A DNA stretch of 64,000 nucleotides. Source: CAVQCA01 sp963710815 (GTDB lineage Bacteria; Pseudomonadota; Gammaproteobacteria; UBA9214). Of the stretch, positions 36,645-45,351 are shown piece by piece. The notes under the pieces were generated by a model. That model did not search any database. It had not been told where the DNA came from and saw only the letters and a program-made list of their open reading frames with translations. The DNA lies in NCBI GenBank assembly GCA_963710815.1, contig CAVQCA010000157.1, forward strand, positions 1 to 64,000. The letters are read 5' to 3'. Positions within the stretch are counted from its first letter, which is position 1; every line of letters begins with the position of its first letter. The position numbers and the translations under genes are program-made.

Positions 36645-37573
36645 ATGAGCAAGATATTTGAAGCACTTGAGCACGCCCAGCGTGAAACGGTGAGTGATCA
36701 GGCCGAGGAAAATGCATTACTCGCGGATGATACACACTGGGAGGATCAAAGCATTGGCGACATGCTGGTGTCACACGGGAAACTGAGTAGCGTCGACGTT
36801 AACGAATTGTCGATTACCAGCGTGAAAAAGGAATTTACTTTGGCGAGGCTGCGGTAGAGCTGGGGCTGGTGAAGCAGGATGATGTCCTGCGGGTATTGTC
36901 CAACCAGTATGGCTATAGCTATGGGCAGAGTGAACCATCGTCAAAAGACATGGTTATGGCCACTGCGCCGTTTAGCGAGATCGCCGAGGAATTTCGTTCC
37001 ATCCGTGCACATCTCTTGTATGACTGGCTGACACCCGAGAGGAAAACACTGGCAATCGTCAGTCCGGGAACCCGTGAAGGACGCAGTTACTTTGCCGCGA
37101 ATATCGCGCTGGCATTCTCACAATTAGGGCGATCGACACTATTGATAGATGCGGACCTGCGTGCTCCCCGTCAGCATGAGATTTTCAGTATTACCACCAG
37201 GATCGGAATCTCTACGCTGCTCGCAGGACGGGTCAGAATGGATCAGCTTGATCAGCTCCCGGACAAGGTCCCGGCATTTCCCCATCTTTCCGTACTGGGT
37301 TCTGGCCCGGTGCCACCGAATCCTTCAGAACTCCTGGCTTCTACAAAATTCACCTCGATATTGCGCGAGATCGAGAAGTATTTCGATATAATCATCATCG
37401 ACACACCTCCCGCAACGTATCGTTCCGATGTCTTGTCGGTAACATCGGGAGCCGGAAGCGCACTGCTGCTGACCAGAAGCGGGCATTCCAGTATAAAACA
37501 AACAAAGGTGCTGACGGCATTTTTGAAAAAATCAAAAGCAGAAATCGTAGGTGCCGTGCTCAATCAGTTCTAG
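36645..37573 (+). pseudogene. EpsG-like chain-length tyrosine-kinase homologue, frameshifted
   Basis: The N-terminus (MSKIFEALEHAQRE, then IGDMLVSHGKLSSVDV) and the rest (FGEAAVELGLVKQDDVLRVL, IVSPGTREGRSYFAANIALA with a Walker A-like loop, LLIDADLRAPRQ, IIIDTPPATYRSD) belong to one protein of about 309 residues. They are in different frames. The break is at the A5 run 36825-36829: one more A would restore VKKGIYFGEAA. A -1 ribosomal shift on AAAAAG would do the same. The family is a BY-kinase-like ATPase controlling exopolysaccharide polymerisation. Whether this copy works depends on the frameshift being real. Confidence 0.8.
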
Positions 37574-37757
37574 GATTATCAAACCTGCTTCCAGTCCGGT
37601 CAGCATTTTCAGTATCACTTCCGTCGCTTTTGTCCGAACAAATGGGGCAATTCACGCAGCAGGATTCCAAGGCAGTCTGGTTATTTTGACTCGCGAAACA
37701 CGATACACCATACTGGATTTTATATATTTTTTCAGCCCATAAAGGAAAGCCATAGCG

Positions 37758-39089
37758 ATGACTGGTCTGGCGATACGCGTGGAAAACATCAGCAAGGTAT
37801 ATCGACTGGGTGCAAAACAGGAACTCCCGGATTCTTTATTTAAGACATTAAGCAATATAGCGATAAGCCCAATAAGTAATTATAGTAAATACAGATCGTT
37901 ATATAATTTCTCGGATCTTGACTTCGACAACCCTGAGGCGAACACCGACCCGAATATTCTGTGGGCGCTGCGAAATGTCTCCTTTGAGGTTTCCCGTGGA
38001 GAAGTCGTCGGAATCATTGGCCGTAATGGAGCCGGAAAATCCACGTTATTGAAAATTCTGTCCAAGATCACCCCGCCAGCCCGTGGCCGCGTGGAAATAC
38101 ACGGGCGCACATCAAGTCTTCTGGAGGTGGGGACCGGTTTCCATAATGAACTGACCGGTCGTGAGAATGTATACCTGAATGGAACGATCCTGGGAATGCG
38201 CAAAATAGAGGTGAATCGGAAATTTGATGAAATTGTCGAATTTTCCGGGGTAGAGAAATTTCTGGATACACCGGTCAAACGGTACTCGAGCGGAATGCGG
38301 GTGCGGCTTGCCTTTGCTGTCGCGGCACACCTTGAACCGGAGATCCTGATAATAGATGAAGTTCTAGCGGTTGGCGACGCGGCGTTTCAGGAAAAATGCC
38401 TGAAGAAAATGGAAGATGTCGGCAGCGAAGGCAGGACGGTGTTCTTCGTTTCGCACAATATGCCGGCTGTCACACGACTGTGCGAAAGGATTCTTATGCT
38501 GCAAGATGGTCAGCTGGTGGCAGACGGGCCCGCACACGAGATCGCCACCAGATACATGAATGAAGGGACAGACACGACAGCAGAGCGATCATGGCCGGAT
38601 ATCGAAAAGGCTCCTGGAGAAAACGTTGTTCGTTTAAGACGCATCCGTACAAAAAATAAAAATGGTGATACTGCCGCCTCCATCGATATTCGCTCGCCTG
38701 TAGGTATCGAAATAACATTTGAAGTGCTTGAGGACGGGCACATTTTGCTGCCGCACTTTAGCCTGAAAAATGAGGATGGAGTTTACGCTTTTTTTAGTCT
38801 GGATCTTGACCCCGTCTGGCGCAACAAACCTCGGCCAAGAGGTGAGTATATTGCGTCCGCATGGATACCCGGAAACCTGCTCGCTGAAGGCAGTTTCTTC
38901 GTTACTCCCGGTATGGTAATAACAGGGCCAGTATATATGGACCAGCGTTGTGGCAGCGAAGCAGTAAGTTTTCAGGTTATTGACCGGATGGAAGGTGACT
39001 CGGCCCGTGGTGACTGGACCAAGGAACTGAGGGGGGTTGTACGTCCCTTGCTCCAGTGGGAAACAAAGTTTACCGGTACGCCTGATTAG
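37758..39089 (+). CDS. Polysaccharide ABC exporter ATPase (Wzt type)
   Basis: 443 residues. Nucleotide-binding domain at 1-250: Walker A GIIGRNGAGKSTLLKILS, signature YSSGMRVRLAFAVAAH, Walker B ILIIDEVLAVGD and switch His in FFVSHNM. An insertion of about 45 residues before Walker A is typical of Wzt/TagH. The C-terminal domain (about 290-430) is a beta-rich region like the Wzt carbohydrate-binding domain, which reads the terminal sugar of the glycan. It exports finished polysaccharide with the permease encoded convergently at 39114-39953. Confidence 0.9.
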   Translation: MTGLAIRVENISKVYRLGAKQELPDSLFKTLSNIAISPISNYSKYRSLYNFSDLDFDNPEANTDPNILWALRNVSFEVSRGEVVGIIGRNGAGKSTLLKILSKITPPARGRVEIHGRTSSLLEVGTGFHNELTGRENVYLNGTILGMRKIEVNRKFDEIVEFSGVEKFLDTPVKRYSSGMRVRLAFAVAAHLEPEILIIDEVLAVGDAAFQEKCLKKMEDVGSEGRTVFFVSHNMPAVTRLCERILMLQDGQLVADGPAHEIATRYMNEGTDTTAERSWPDIEKAPGENVVRLRRIRTKNKNGDTAASIDIRSPVGIEITFEVLEDGHILLPHFSLKNEDGVYAFFSLDLDPVWRNKPRPRGEYIASAWIPGNLLAEGSFFVTPGMVITGPVYMDQRCGSEAVSFQVIDRMEGDSARGDWTKELRGVVRPLLQWETKFTGTPD

Positions 39090-39113
39090 CTTGATGAAGG
39101 TACTGTACCCAGA

Positions 39114-39953
39114 CTATATAACGTCCACAAATACGCGCTCCATCCTTCTGAAATACATTGCGCCGAATACCAGAATAATAATGGCTGTCGCGGCACCTGG
39201 AAGGATATATTCCCATGACATCGGCAGACCCAGCAGACAGTCCCGGTATCCTTCCACCACGGCGACTATCGGGTTGAGGGAATAAATGAGCCGGTATTTA
39301 TCCGGAATTGACGATGCCGTGTAAAGTATTGGCGCTGAATATATCAGCATCCGGATAATAAATGGCAAGGCGAACTTTACGTCCCGGTAGCGTATGGCCA
39401 GAGCCGAAAGCCACAGACCAACCCCGGCCGGCACGGCCATCATCAGCAATACCATCAGTGGCAGGTAAAGCAGGTTCCAGGTCGGTGACACATGGTAATA
39501 GATCATCACAACCAGCAGCAGCAGCAACGAAATGGTGAAATCCACCAGTTTGGCCAGTACCGGCGTAATAGGATAGATCACCCGCGGGAAGTAGATCTTC
39601 CCCAGCATATTCTGTCCGCTTACCAGACTCTGGCTTGCACCGCTCATTGACTCCGAGATGTAAGTCCAGGGTATTATGGCTACGGTCGAGAACAGGACAT
39701 ACGGGATACCATCGGTCTCTAGTTTTGCCACCCTACCGAAGATAACGCCGAATATAACTATTTGAACCAGGGGATTAAGTATTGCCCAAGCAAATCCCAG
39801 CACGGTTTGCGCATAGAGAACCTTGATATCGCGCCATACCAGGAAATAGAAGAGGTCCCGGTACTCGTAAACTTCCATGAAATCCGGAAGCTCCCAGCCG
39901 CTGGCGGGTTCAATAACCGTGACGTGTTCATTGCTGCTTGCATGATTAGTCAT
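39114..39953 (-). CDS. Polysaccharide ABC exporter permease (Wzm type)
   Basis: 279 residues, ABC-2 family with six membrane helices. The N-terminal amphipathic part contains YEYRDLFYFLVWRDIKVLYA, followed by TVLGFAWAILNPLVQIVIFG, both typical of Wzm/KpsM-like exporters. It ends YFRRMERVFVDVI. It pairs with the Wzt-type ATPase whose gene converges on it with a 24-bp gap. That arrangement is unusual, since the two subunits are normally co-transcribed. Confidence 0.9.
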   Translation of the reverse strand: MTNHASSNEHVTVIEPASGWELPDFMEVYEYRDLFYFLVWRDIKVLYAQTVLGFAWAILNPLVQIVIFGVIFGRVAKLETDGIPYVLFSTVAIIPWTYISESMSGASQSLVSGQNMLGKIYFPRVIYPITPVLAKLVDFTISLLLLLVVMIYYHVSPTWNLLYLPLMVLLMMAVPAGVGLWLSALAIRYRDVKFALPFIIRMLIYSAPILYTASSIPDKYRLIYSLNPIVAVVEGYRDCLLGLPMSWEYILPGAATAIIILVFGAMYFRRMERVFVDVI

Positions 39954-40036
39954 AACGTATCCTTAACATCGGCGCACACCCGGCAAGCTGTTGCCACAAG
40001 GTCAGACATTATCGATATCACAAATTGTGATGCGTC

Positions 40037-41360
40037 TTATGCCTGCCTGGCCGCTCTGCCCCTTCCTGCCAGCGAAAAGTATTCGTTCTGTTCAGCCCTC
40101 AACTTGTCGCACAAACGTTCTGGTGGCAATTCGACATCATCGTAGGTGAGAACTCCATCCCTGGAAATGTCCCGTTTCAGGCGGCAGCCCTCCGCCAGGC
40201 CTATCGGTAGAAGATTCTCCCTCGCGACCACATCCGCATTCTCTGCCTGGCCGTATGTCATATAGAATCCCATACCGTCCAGTACACTGCCCTGTTTTAA
40301 ATCCGTTTTGGCTGTTGCCACCACATCGACACGCGGGCCGTACCGGGTGTTATCGCTGCATCGCCGAATAATACCGCCCTGGCGACGGTATTGGGCACCT
40401 CGAAATGACACAGGTGATAGGGGGTGTAGAAGCAGTACAGCGGCCCCTCTCCCAGCTTGTAAAGATTCAGATAGTGCTGCTGGATCGGATGATCGTGAGT
40501 CCCGAGCACGAATACACCCGGACCCGGCTCTGCTCCCACTACGTAATCGACTATCCCGGCCCTCGGTAAGGGCCTCGATCGGATAGAGGTCAACAACCTC
40601 TTTCAGGGGAGTGCCGGACGGTACGGTCGGTCCGAACATACCACGCCTGGCTACCCGCATACCTGTGGCATTTGCAACGATGGCCTGTTCGAACGAAATT
40701 TTAGTGCCGTCCGCAAATGACGTCACCATATGCGCTTTCTGCTTCCATTGACGTGCAAATGCTTCCTGCGTTGTCGGGTTCCTGTAAGGATCCTGCAAGC
40801 CCTTGATGTTGCCACACAAGACCGGCTTGACGCCTATACCTTTTACGAACCTGTACAGGTTCATTATCACGCCTGGCTGGTCACCGTCGGCATTGGTGAT
40901 GACGACACCGGCTTGGTCCGCTTTCACCTTCAGGACAGGGCCGACCGTGCCATCGAGCTCGGCATTCATCATGATGACGTGTTTGCGGTTTTCAATCGCG
41001 GCGAGTACAACTTTCGCTCCGTACTCAACAGCACCGGTCACCTCGATGATAGCGTCGATGCCGGCGGCCTGGCACAAGAGAATCGGATCTTCTGTGATAG
41101 CCGGCTGTCCGCGCCTGATGGCATTCTCCAGTTGCCGAACAGTGCCCACTTCACGGATGTCTTCATTTCCCGCTTCCACATAGGCCCGTCTCGCACCGTC
41201 TATATGGCGATTGGCGATTGCCACGAGTTCCATACCGGGAACCGACAGATTGATCTGCAGCGCGATACCTCGCGCCATGAACCCGGCCCCTGCCATCGCA
41301 ACACGTACGGGATTATCGGCCTTTTGACGACCTTTCAGCGCATTGTCGACTGAGAATCAC
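40037..41360 (-). pseudogene. SAF-domain NAD(P)-dependent oxidoreductase, multiply frameshifted
   Basis: About 440 residues when repaired. The N-terminal Rossmann part (AGAGFMARGIALQINLSVPG) and C-terminal SAF-like part (LLPIGLAEGCRLKRDISRDG) share one frame. The stretch in between is conserved only in another frame at about 40343-40560 (GIVDYVVGAEPGPGVFVLGT, CFYTPYHLCHFEVPNTVARA). An extra base in the run 40560-40562 and a missing base near 40341 would fix it. A third shift near 41352 separates a good GTG start (41360, with GAGG upstream) from VDNALKGRQKADNPVRVA. Such enzymes are common in CDP-sugar loci and resemble homoserine dehydrogenase; substrate unknown. Confidence 0.75.
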
Positions 41361-41392
41361 TTCGGTTACCTCGTTAATAGATGTCGTGGCTT

Positions 41393-41923
41393 TTAATCGG
41401 AATAATCCGGCCAGTTGGCATCCTTCCCGGAGATCACCTCGGGCGGACACGGCCATGTTATATCGAATCCGGGATCATTCCAGCGCAGACCTCTTTCCGC
41501 GCCGGGAGTATAAAACTCCGAAACGAAATATGTCGCTTCGGTGTCGTCTTCCAGCGTGACAAAACCATGCGCAAAATGCGCGGGCACGTAGAGCATTTTG
41601 TAGTTTTTCGCCGTGAGTTCAACACCCATCCACTTCTTGTATGTGGGAGAATCGCGACGAAGGTCGACAATAACGTCGTAAAGTGCACCCCGCGTGCAGC
41701 GGATGAGTTTTGTTTCCTCATACGGCGCGACCTGGTAGTGCATGCCCCGGAGTGTGCCTGCCCTGGCGTTATACGATACGTTCGCCTGGGCTACCCGTGC
41801 CGCCAGACCATGTTCTTCCAGTTCCTTCTGGCACCAGGTTCTGGCAAAGAAACCGCGGTCATCTTCCAGCCTGTCCAGCTCAATGATGCATGCACCCTCA
41901 AGTTCAACCTTGTAAAATTTCAC
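41393..41923 (-). CDS. dTDP-4-dehydrorhamnose 3,5-epimerase-like enzyme (RfbC family)
   Basis: 176-residue cupin epimerase acting on nucleotide-activated 4-keto sugars. Catalytic His lies in LRGMHYQVAPYEETKLIRCT, with the conserved Asp/Tyr region in YDVIVDLRRDSPTYKKW and VPAHFAHGFVTLEDDTEATY. Full length. Because the neighbouring cytidylyltransferase makes CDP-glucose, the true substrate may be a CDP-sugar rather than dTDP-rhamnose. Part of the minus-strand sugar operon. Confidence 0.88.
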   Translation of the reverse strand: MKFYKVELEGACIIELDRLEDDRGFFARTWCQKELEEHGLAARVAQANVSYNARAGTLRGMHYQVAPYEETKLIRCTRGALYDVIVDLRRDSPTYKKWMGVELTAKNYKMLYVPAHFAHGFVTLEDDTEATYFVSEFYTPGAERGLRWNDPGFDITWPCPPEVISGKDANWPDYSD

Positions 41924-42011
41924 CGGGAAGAGCTCCTGCCAAGCAAAATATTCATGATTCCAGACACCTGTTCTTCTGGCGGAAGGTACAGTTGCCCGTC
42001 TCCCGGATCGC

Positions 42012-43058
42012 TCATCGCTGCCAGTGCAACTGGCTGTCCAGGCGCTTCTGCTCCCGGTGCTCGGAAAGAACCTTGAGCCGCATCAGCCGGGAATTGCGAA
42101 AATCCTGATCGGAGAACCGCATGGATTCCAGTCGCTCCGCCAGATCCTCTATGGCCGTTTTCAGGGTCATTCCCGGCTGATGATCCGGAGCCAGCTGCTT
42201 ATACAGCGAAAAGTCAACCTGATAGGACCGCTTGTCGGCAGGGGCATCCTTGTTTATGGAGACTTTTACACCGGGAATAATGCTTGCCACGGCCTCCGCC
42301 AGGTCACGGACCTGATAGTTCCAGTCATTGCTTCCGGCATTAAGGGCGAGAAATGTGCCACCTGCGGTATTCGGCCGTTTCAACGCCCAGTCCATGGCGA
42401 TTGCCATATCCTTGACATGAATCAGCGGCCGCCATGGTGTACCGTCGCTCAATACGGTGATCTCTTTTGCGGCAACCGCGCCGGCCACAAAATCATTCAA
42501 TACCAGGTCCAGCCGCATACGATCACTTGAACCGCAAGCCGTCGCGAATCTCAGGCTCGTGACGACGAAATTTTCGTCCGCAAGCATCTTGAGGTCTTCT
42601 TCGGTCTGTATCTTCGATTTGGCATAGGCGGTCAATGGATTCAACGGCGCCTGCTCATTGCGCGCACCGCCCTCCGCAAATCCGTAGACACTGCAACTGG
42701 AGGCGAACACGAAACGGCTTACGCCGGCTTCCTTGGCCATTCTTGCCAGGTTCACACTGGCCTTGTAGTTTATATCGTAGGTCACGTCCTTGAACCGGTC
42801 CCCCATCGGGTCGTTGGAAATCGCGGCGAGATGTATGACTGCATCAACATCGGACAGCAATCCAGATGACAGATCGCGCACATCCCCGAAATGTTGCGTG
42901 TCCAGACGGCATTCGGGTAACGTTGTCGCACCTGTCAGGCAATGCGCAAAAAATCCCGTGTCATAACCGGTCAGGACAGACTCCGGAATAGACATGCGCA
43001 ACCGCTCCAGCAAACGTGGCCCTACATAACCCATATTTCCTGTAATCAGAATTTTCAA
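42012..43058 (-). CDS. NAD-dependent sugar-nucleotide epimerase/dehydratase (extended SDR)
   Basis: 348 residues. Rossmann glycine motif TGNMGYVGPRL, active-site Ser and YxxxK in SSCSVYGF and YAKSKIQTEE, and substrate-loop residues around RFATACGSSDRMRLDLV. The TTG start at 43058 is chosen because GGGAGGT lies seven bases upstream; the ORF runs six codons further without a better start. Probably converts a CDP-sugar made by the RfbF homologue. Product not predictable. Confidence 0.88.
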   Translation of the reverse strand: MKILITGNMGYVGPRLLERLRMSIPESVLTGYDTGFFAHCLTGATTLPECRLDTQHFGDVRDLSSGLLSDVDAVIHLAAISNDPMGDRFKDVTYDINYKASVNLARMAKEAGVSRFVFASSCSVYGFAEGGARNEQAPLNPLTAYAKSKIQTEEDLKMLADENFVVTSLRFATACGSSDRMRLDLVLNDFVAGAVAAKEITVLSDGTPWRPLIHVKDMAIAMDWALKRPNTAGGTFLALNAGSNDWNYQVRDLAEAVASIIPGVKVSINKDAPADKRSYQVDFSLYKQLAPDHQPGMTLKTAIEDLAERLESMRFSDQDFRNSRLMRLKVLSEHREQKRLDSQLHWQR

Positions 43059-43272
43059 TCCAGTACCTCCCAGCAAGTACCTTGCTATAAAGAACCCAAA
43101 TATACCGGAGTCACATTATCCAATGGCAGGGCTGACATTCTGCGCAACTCACTCATTGGCCCTTGTTAACCGCCGTCATTCGTATTTTCCGTAGTCGTCT
43201 AACGCCCGGATGGATCATGGCCCGGGGCAACAGCTTGAGATTACCGCAAGGAAGGCAGGCGTCGATCCTGTC

Positions 43273-44046
43273 CTACCAGACTTTCCATGGCGCCTGCCCG
43301 CTTGCCCACAAATCCTCAAGGACGTGTTTGTCGCGCAGGCTATCCATAGGCTGCCAGAACCCGATATGCTGGTACGCTGCCAGTTCCCCATCGGCAGCAA
43401 GCGCTTCCATCGGATCTTTCTCCCAAGTGACCAAGTCACCTGAAATATAGTCCAATACATCGGGTTCCAGAACGAAGAAGCCACCGTTAACCCACGCACC
43501 GTCACCTTCAGGTTTTTCCCTGAACGATTGGACCTTGTCCTGATATTTCTCCAGTCTGAAGGCACCGAAACGTCCAGGCGGTTGAACCGCGGTGAGTGTG
43601 GCAAGTGTTCCCCGTTTTTCATGAAACGCGATCAGGTCGCTCACGTTCACGTCGCTGACACCATCTCCATAAGTAAAACAGAAGGTCTCATCGCCGATAA
43701 ATTCCTTTACACGCTTCAGCCGACCACCGGTCATGGTGGTTTCTCCTGTATCTACGAGAGTCACTTTCCAGGGTTCTGCTTCATTGTTGTGGATCTCCCT
43801 GGTGTTGTTCTTCAGGTCGAATGTGACATTCGAACAATGAATGTAATAGTTGGCAAAATATTCCTTGATCACATGCGCCTTGTAGCCGCAGCAAATGATG
43901 AAATCGTTGATCCCGTAGGCTGAATAGATCTTCATGATATGCCAGAGGATAGGTTTCCCGCCGATATCAACCATAGGCTTTGGTTTCACGCTGCTTTCTT
44001 CGCTAATTCGAGTCCCGTAACCACCAGCAAGAATGACCGCCTTCAC
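43273..44046 (-). CDS. rfbF: Glucose-1-phosphate cytidylyltransferase
   Basis: 257 residues, makes CDP-glucose from CTP and glucose-1-phosphate, the first step to CDP-linked deoxysugars. Nucleotidyltransferase signature LAGGYGTRISEES with KPKPMVDIGGKPILWHIMKI; catalytic region FCFTYGDGVSDV; then TAVQPPGRFGAFRLE and GFFVLEPDVLDYI. Full length with good agreement to RfbF/DdhA. Sits 25 bases behind the LhgO-like gene. The usual next gene (CDP-glucose 4,6-dehydratase, rfbG) is not seen unless the SDR fills that role. Confidence 0.92.
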   Translation of the reverse strand: MKAVILAGGYGTRISEESSVKPKPMVDIGGKPILWHIMKIYSAYGINDFIICCGYKAHVIKEYFANYYIHCSNVTFDLKNNTREIHNNEAEPWKVTLVDTGETTMTGGRLKRVKEFIGDETFCFTYGDGVSDVNVSDLIAFHEKRGTLATLTAVQPPGRFGAFRLEKYQDKVQSFREKPEGDGAWVNGGFFVLEPDVLDYISGDLVTWEKDPMEALAADGELAAYQHIGFWQPMDSLRDKHVLEDLWASGQAPWKVW

Positions 44047-44070
44047 GGATTTCCTCCCTGTACTTGTCAG

Positions 44071-45270
44071 TTAATGAATGAGTTCGCGAATTTCCTGGAA
44101 CGTGTATTCGCTGAATGTCATGGCACAGGTAAACGCCGGTGATACCGCGTTAAGTATATGAAACGATCGATCGTCACCTTCCACCCTGAAATCCATTTCA
44201 AGTTTTCGTGTAGCGGTATCCAGCAGCTGCGCCCGAATACCCGGCCTTCCCCATTTCGTGTAATACTCCGTCCGCAAACCATCCATCAGTTCGGCGGCGA
44301 GTTCAACGAGACGAGGCCGGTAAATTTTCCAGGTTTCTTCCCAGGCCAGCTTTCTGAAGCCGAAATCGTTACGAATGAACAGGTCTGCCTCTCTTGTGAT
44401 TACCTCGAGAAATTCCCCGAGGCGGAAATTATGCAATCCGCTGTAGTGTTCCCTCCAGAAACAAGGCATGGCCGTGGGGCCTATCTTGCTTTTGCCTTCA
44501 ACCGTCACGGTATGGTGCACACCCAGAAACGGGTTACGCAAATCAGGAACCGGATAGATATTTGTCCGAAGAGGCTCTACCTTTTCATTGGCGTACAAAT
44601 ACAGGCCCTTGAATGGCAGGATACGGTAATGCTGCGCGAACCCGTAATCCTTCGCAATCTTGTCCGCATACAGTCCTGCCGCATTGATGACATAACCGGC
44701 GGCAATGGCGCCGTTATTCGTAGAGACGACGCCGTTCTTGTGACCCGCGTATTCGACGTTATTAAGAATCCTGATGCCAGCTCTTCCGGCGTCTGACACG
44801 AACTCCCGCATCACCTGCCGCGGGTCCACGCTTGCGGTCGCGGGAGAAAACAGCGCACGCTCACAGGTACGCACACGCGGCTCGATTTCCCTCGCTTCAA
44901 CCTCGGTGATGCTTTCGAGGAGGACGCCGTTACGCTCAGCCCTGGCCAGAAGCTCATCGAGCACCGGCAATTCATCAACATTCCTGGCGACGACGAGTTT
45001 TCCGCATCGATTGATGCTCAGGCCGCGCTCTATACAATACTCAGTCAGGCGCCTGTTGCCCTCCTTCGTCAGACGCGCCTTGAGACTGTCCGCTGTATAG
45101 TAAAAGCCGGCATGCAGAACACCGCTGTTACGCCCGCTCGCATGCTCACCGCAACCCGCCTCTTTATCAATCAGGGTTACACTGCTGTCGGGAAAGTGCC
45201 GTTTCGCCTGCAGCGCGATATTCACACCAACCACGCCTCCACCGATTATAAGAAAATCACTTGTCGTCAT
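44071..45270 (-). CDS. FAD-dependent oxidoreductase, LhgO-like
   Basis: 399 residues. FAD-binding start FLIIGGGVVGVNIALQAK, then GRNSGVLHAGFYY typical of L-2-hydroxyglutarate oxidases, and a closing PAFTCAMTFSEYTFQEI. In polysaccharide loci such DAO-family enzymes may oxidise a sugar or hydroxy acid instead of L-2-hydroxyglutarate; the context here supports that alternative. ATG at 45270 preceded by GGTG; an upstream in-frame start at 45282 is possible. Confidence 0.85.
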   Translation of the reverse strand: MTTSDFLIIGGGVVGVNIALQAKRHFPDSSVTLIDKEAGCGEHASGRNSGVLHAGFYYTADSLKARLTKEGNRRLTEYCIERGLSINRCGKLVVARNVDELPVLDELLARAERNGVLLESITEVEAREIEPRVRTCERALFSPATASVDPRQVMREFVSDAGRAGIRILNNVEYAGHKNGVVSTNNGAIAAGYVINAAGLYADKIAKDYGFAQHYRILPFKGLYLYANEKVEPLRTNIYPVPDLRNPFLGVHHTVTVEGKSKIGPTAMPCFWREHYSGLHNFRLGEFLEVITREADLFIRNDFGFRKLAWEETWKIYRPRLVELAAELMDGLRTEYYTKWGRPGIRAQLLDTATRKLEMDFRVEGDDRSFHILNAVSPAFTCAMTFSEYTFQEIRELIH

Positions 45271-45351
45271 AATCACCGGCACCGGTATTCGCTGATTTGA
45301 GAGCGCTTGTTCATTTCAGACTTCGTCACTGGAACTCATCGACCATGGGCC

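Noticed and set aside
44071..45270. Firm call as L-2-hydroxyglutarate oxidase
   Set aside because: Family match is good, but the polysaccharide context leaves the substrate open, so no gene symbol is given.
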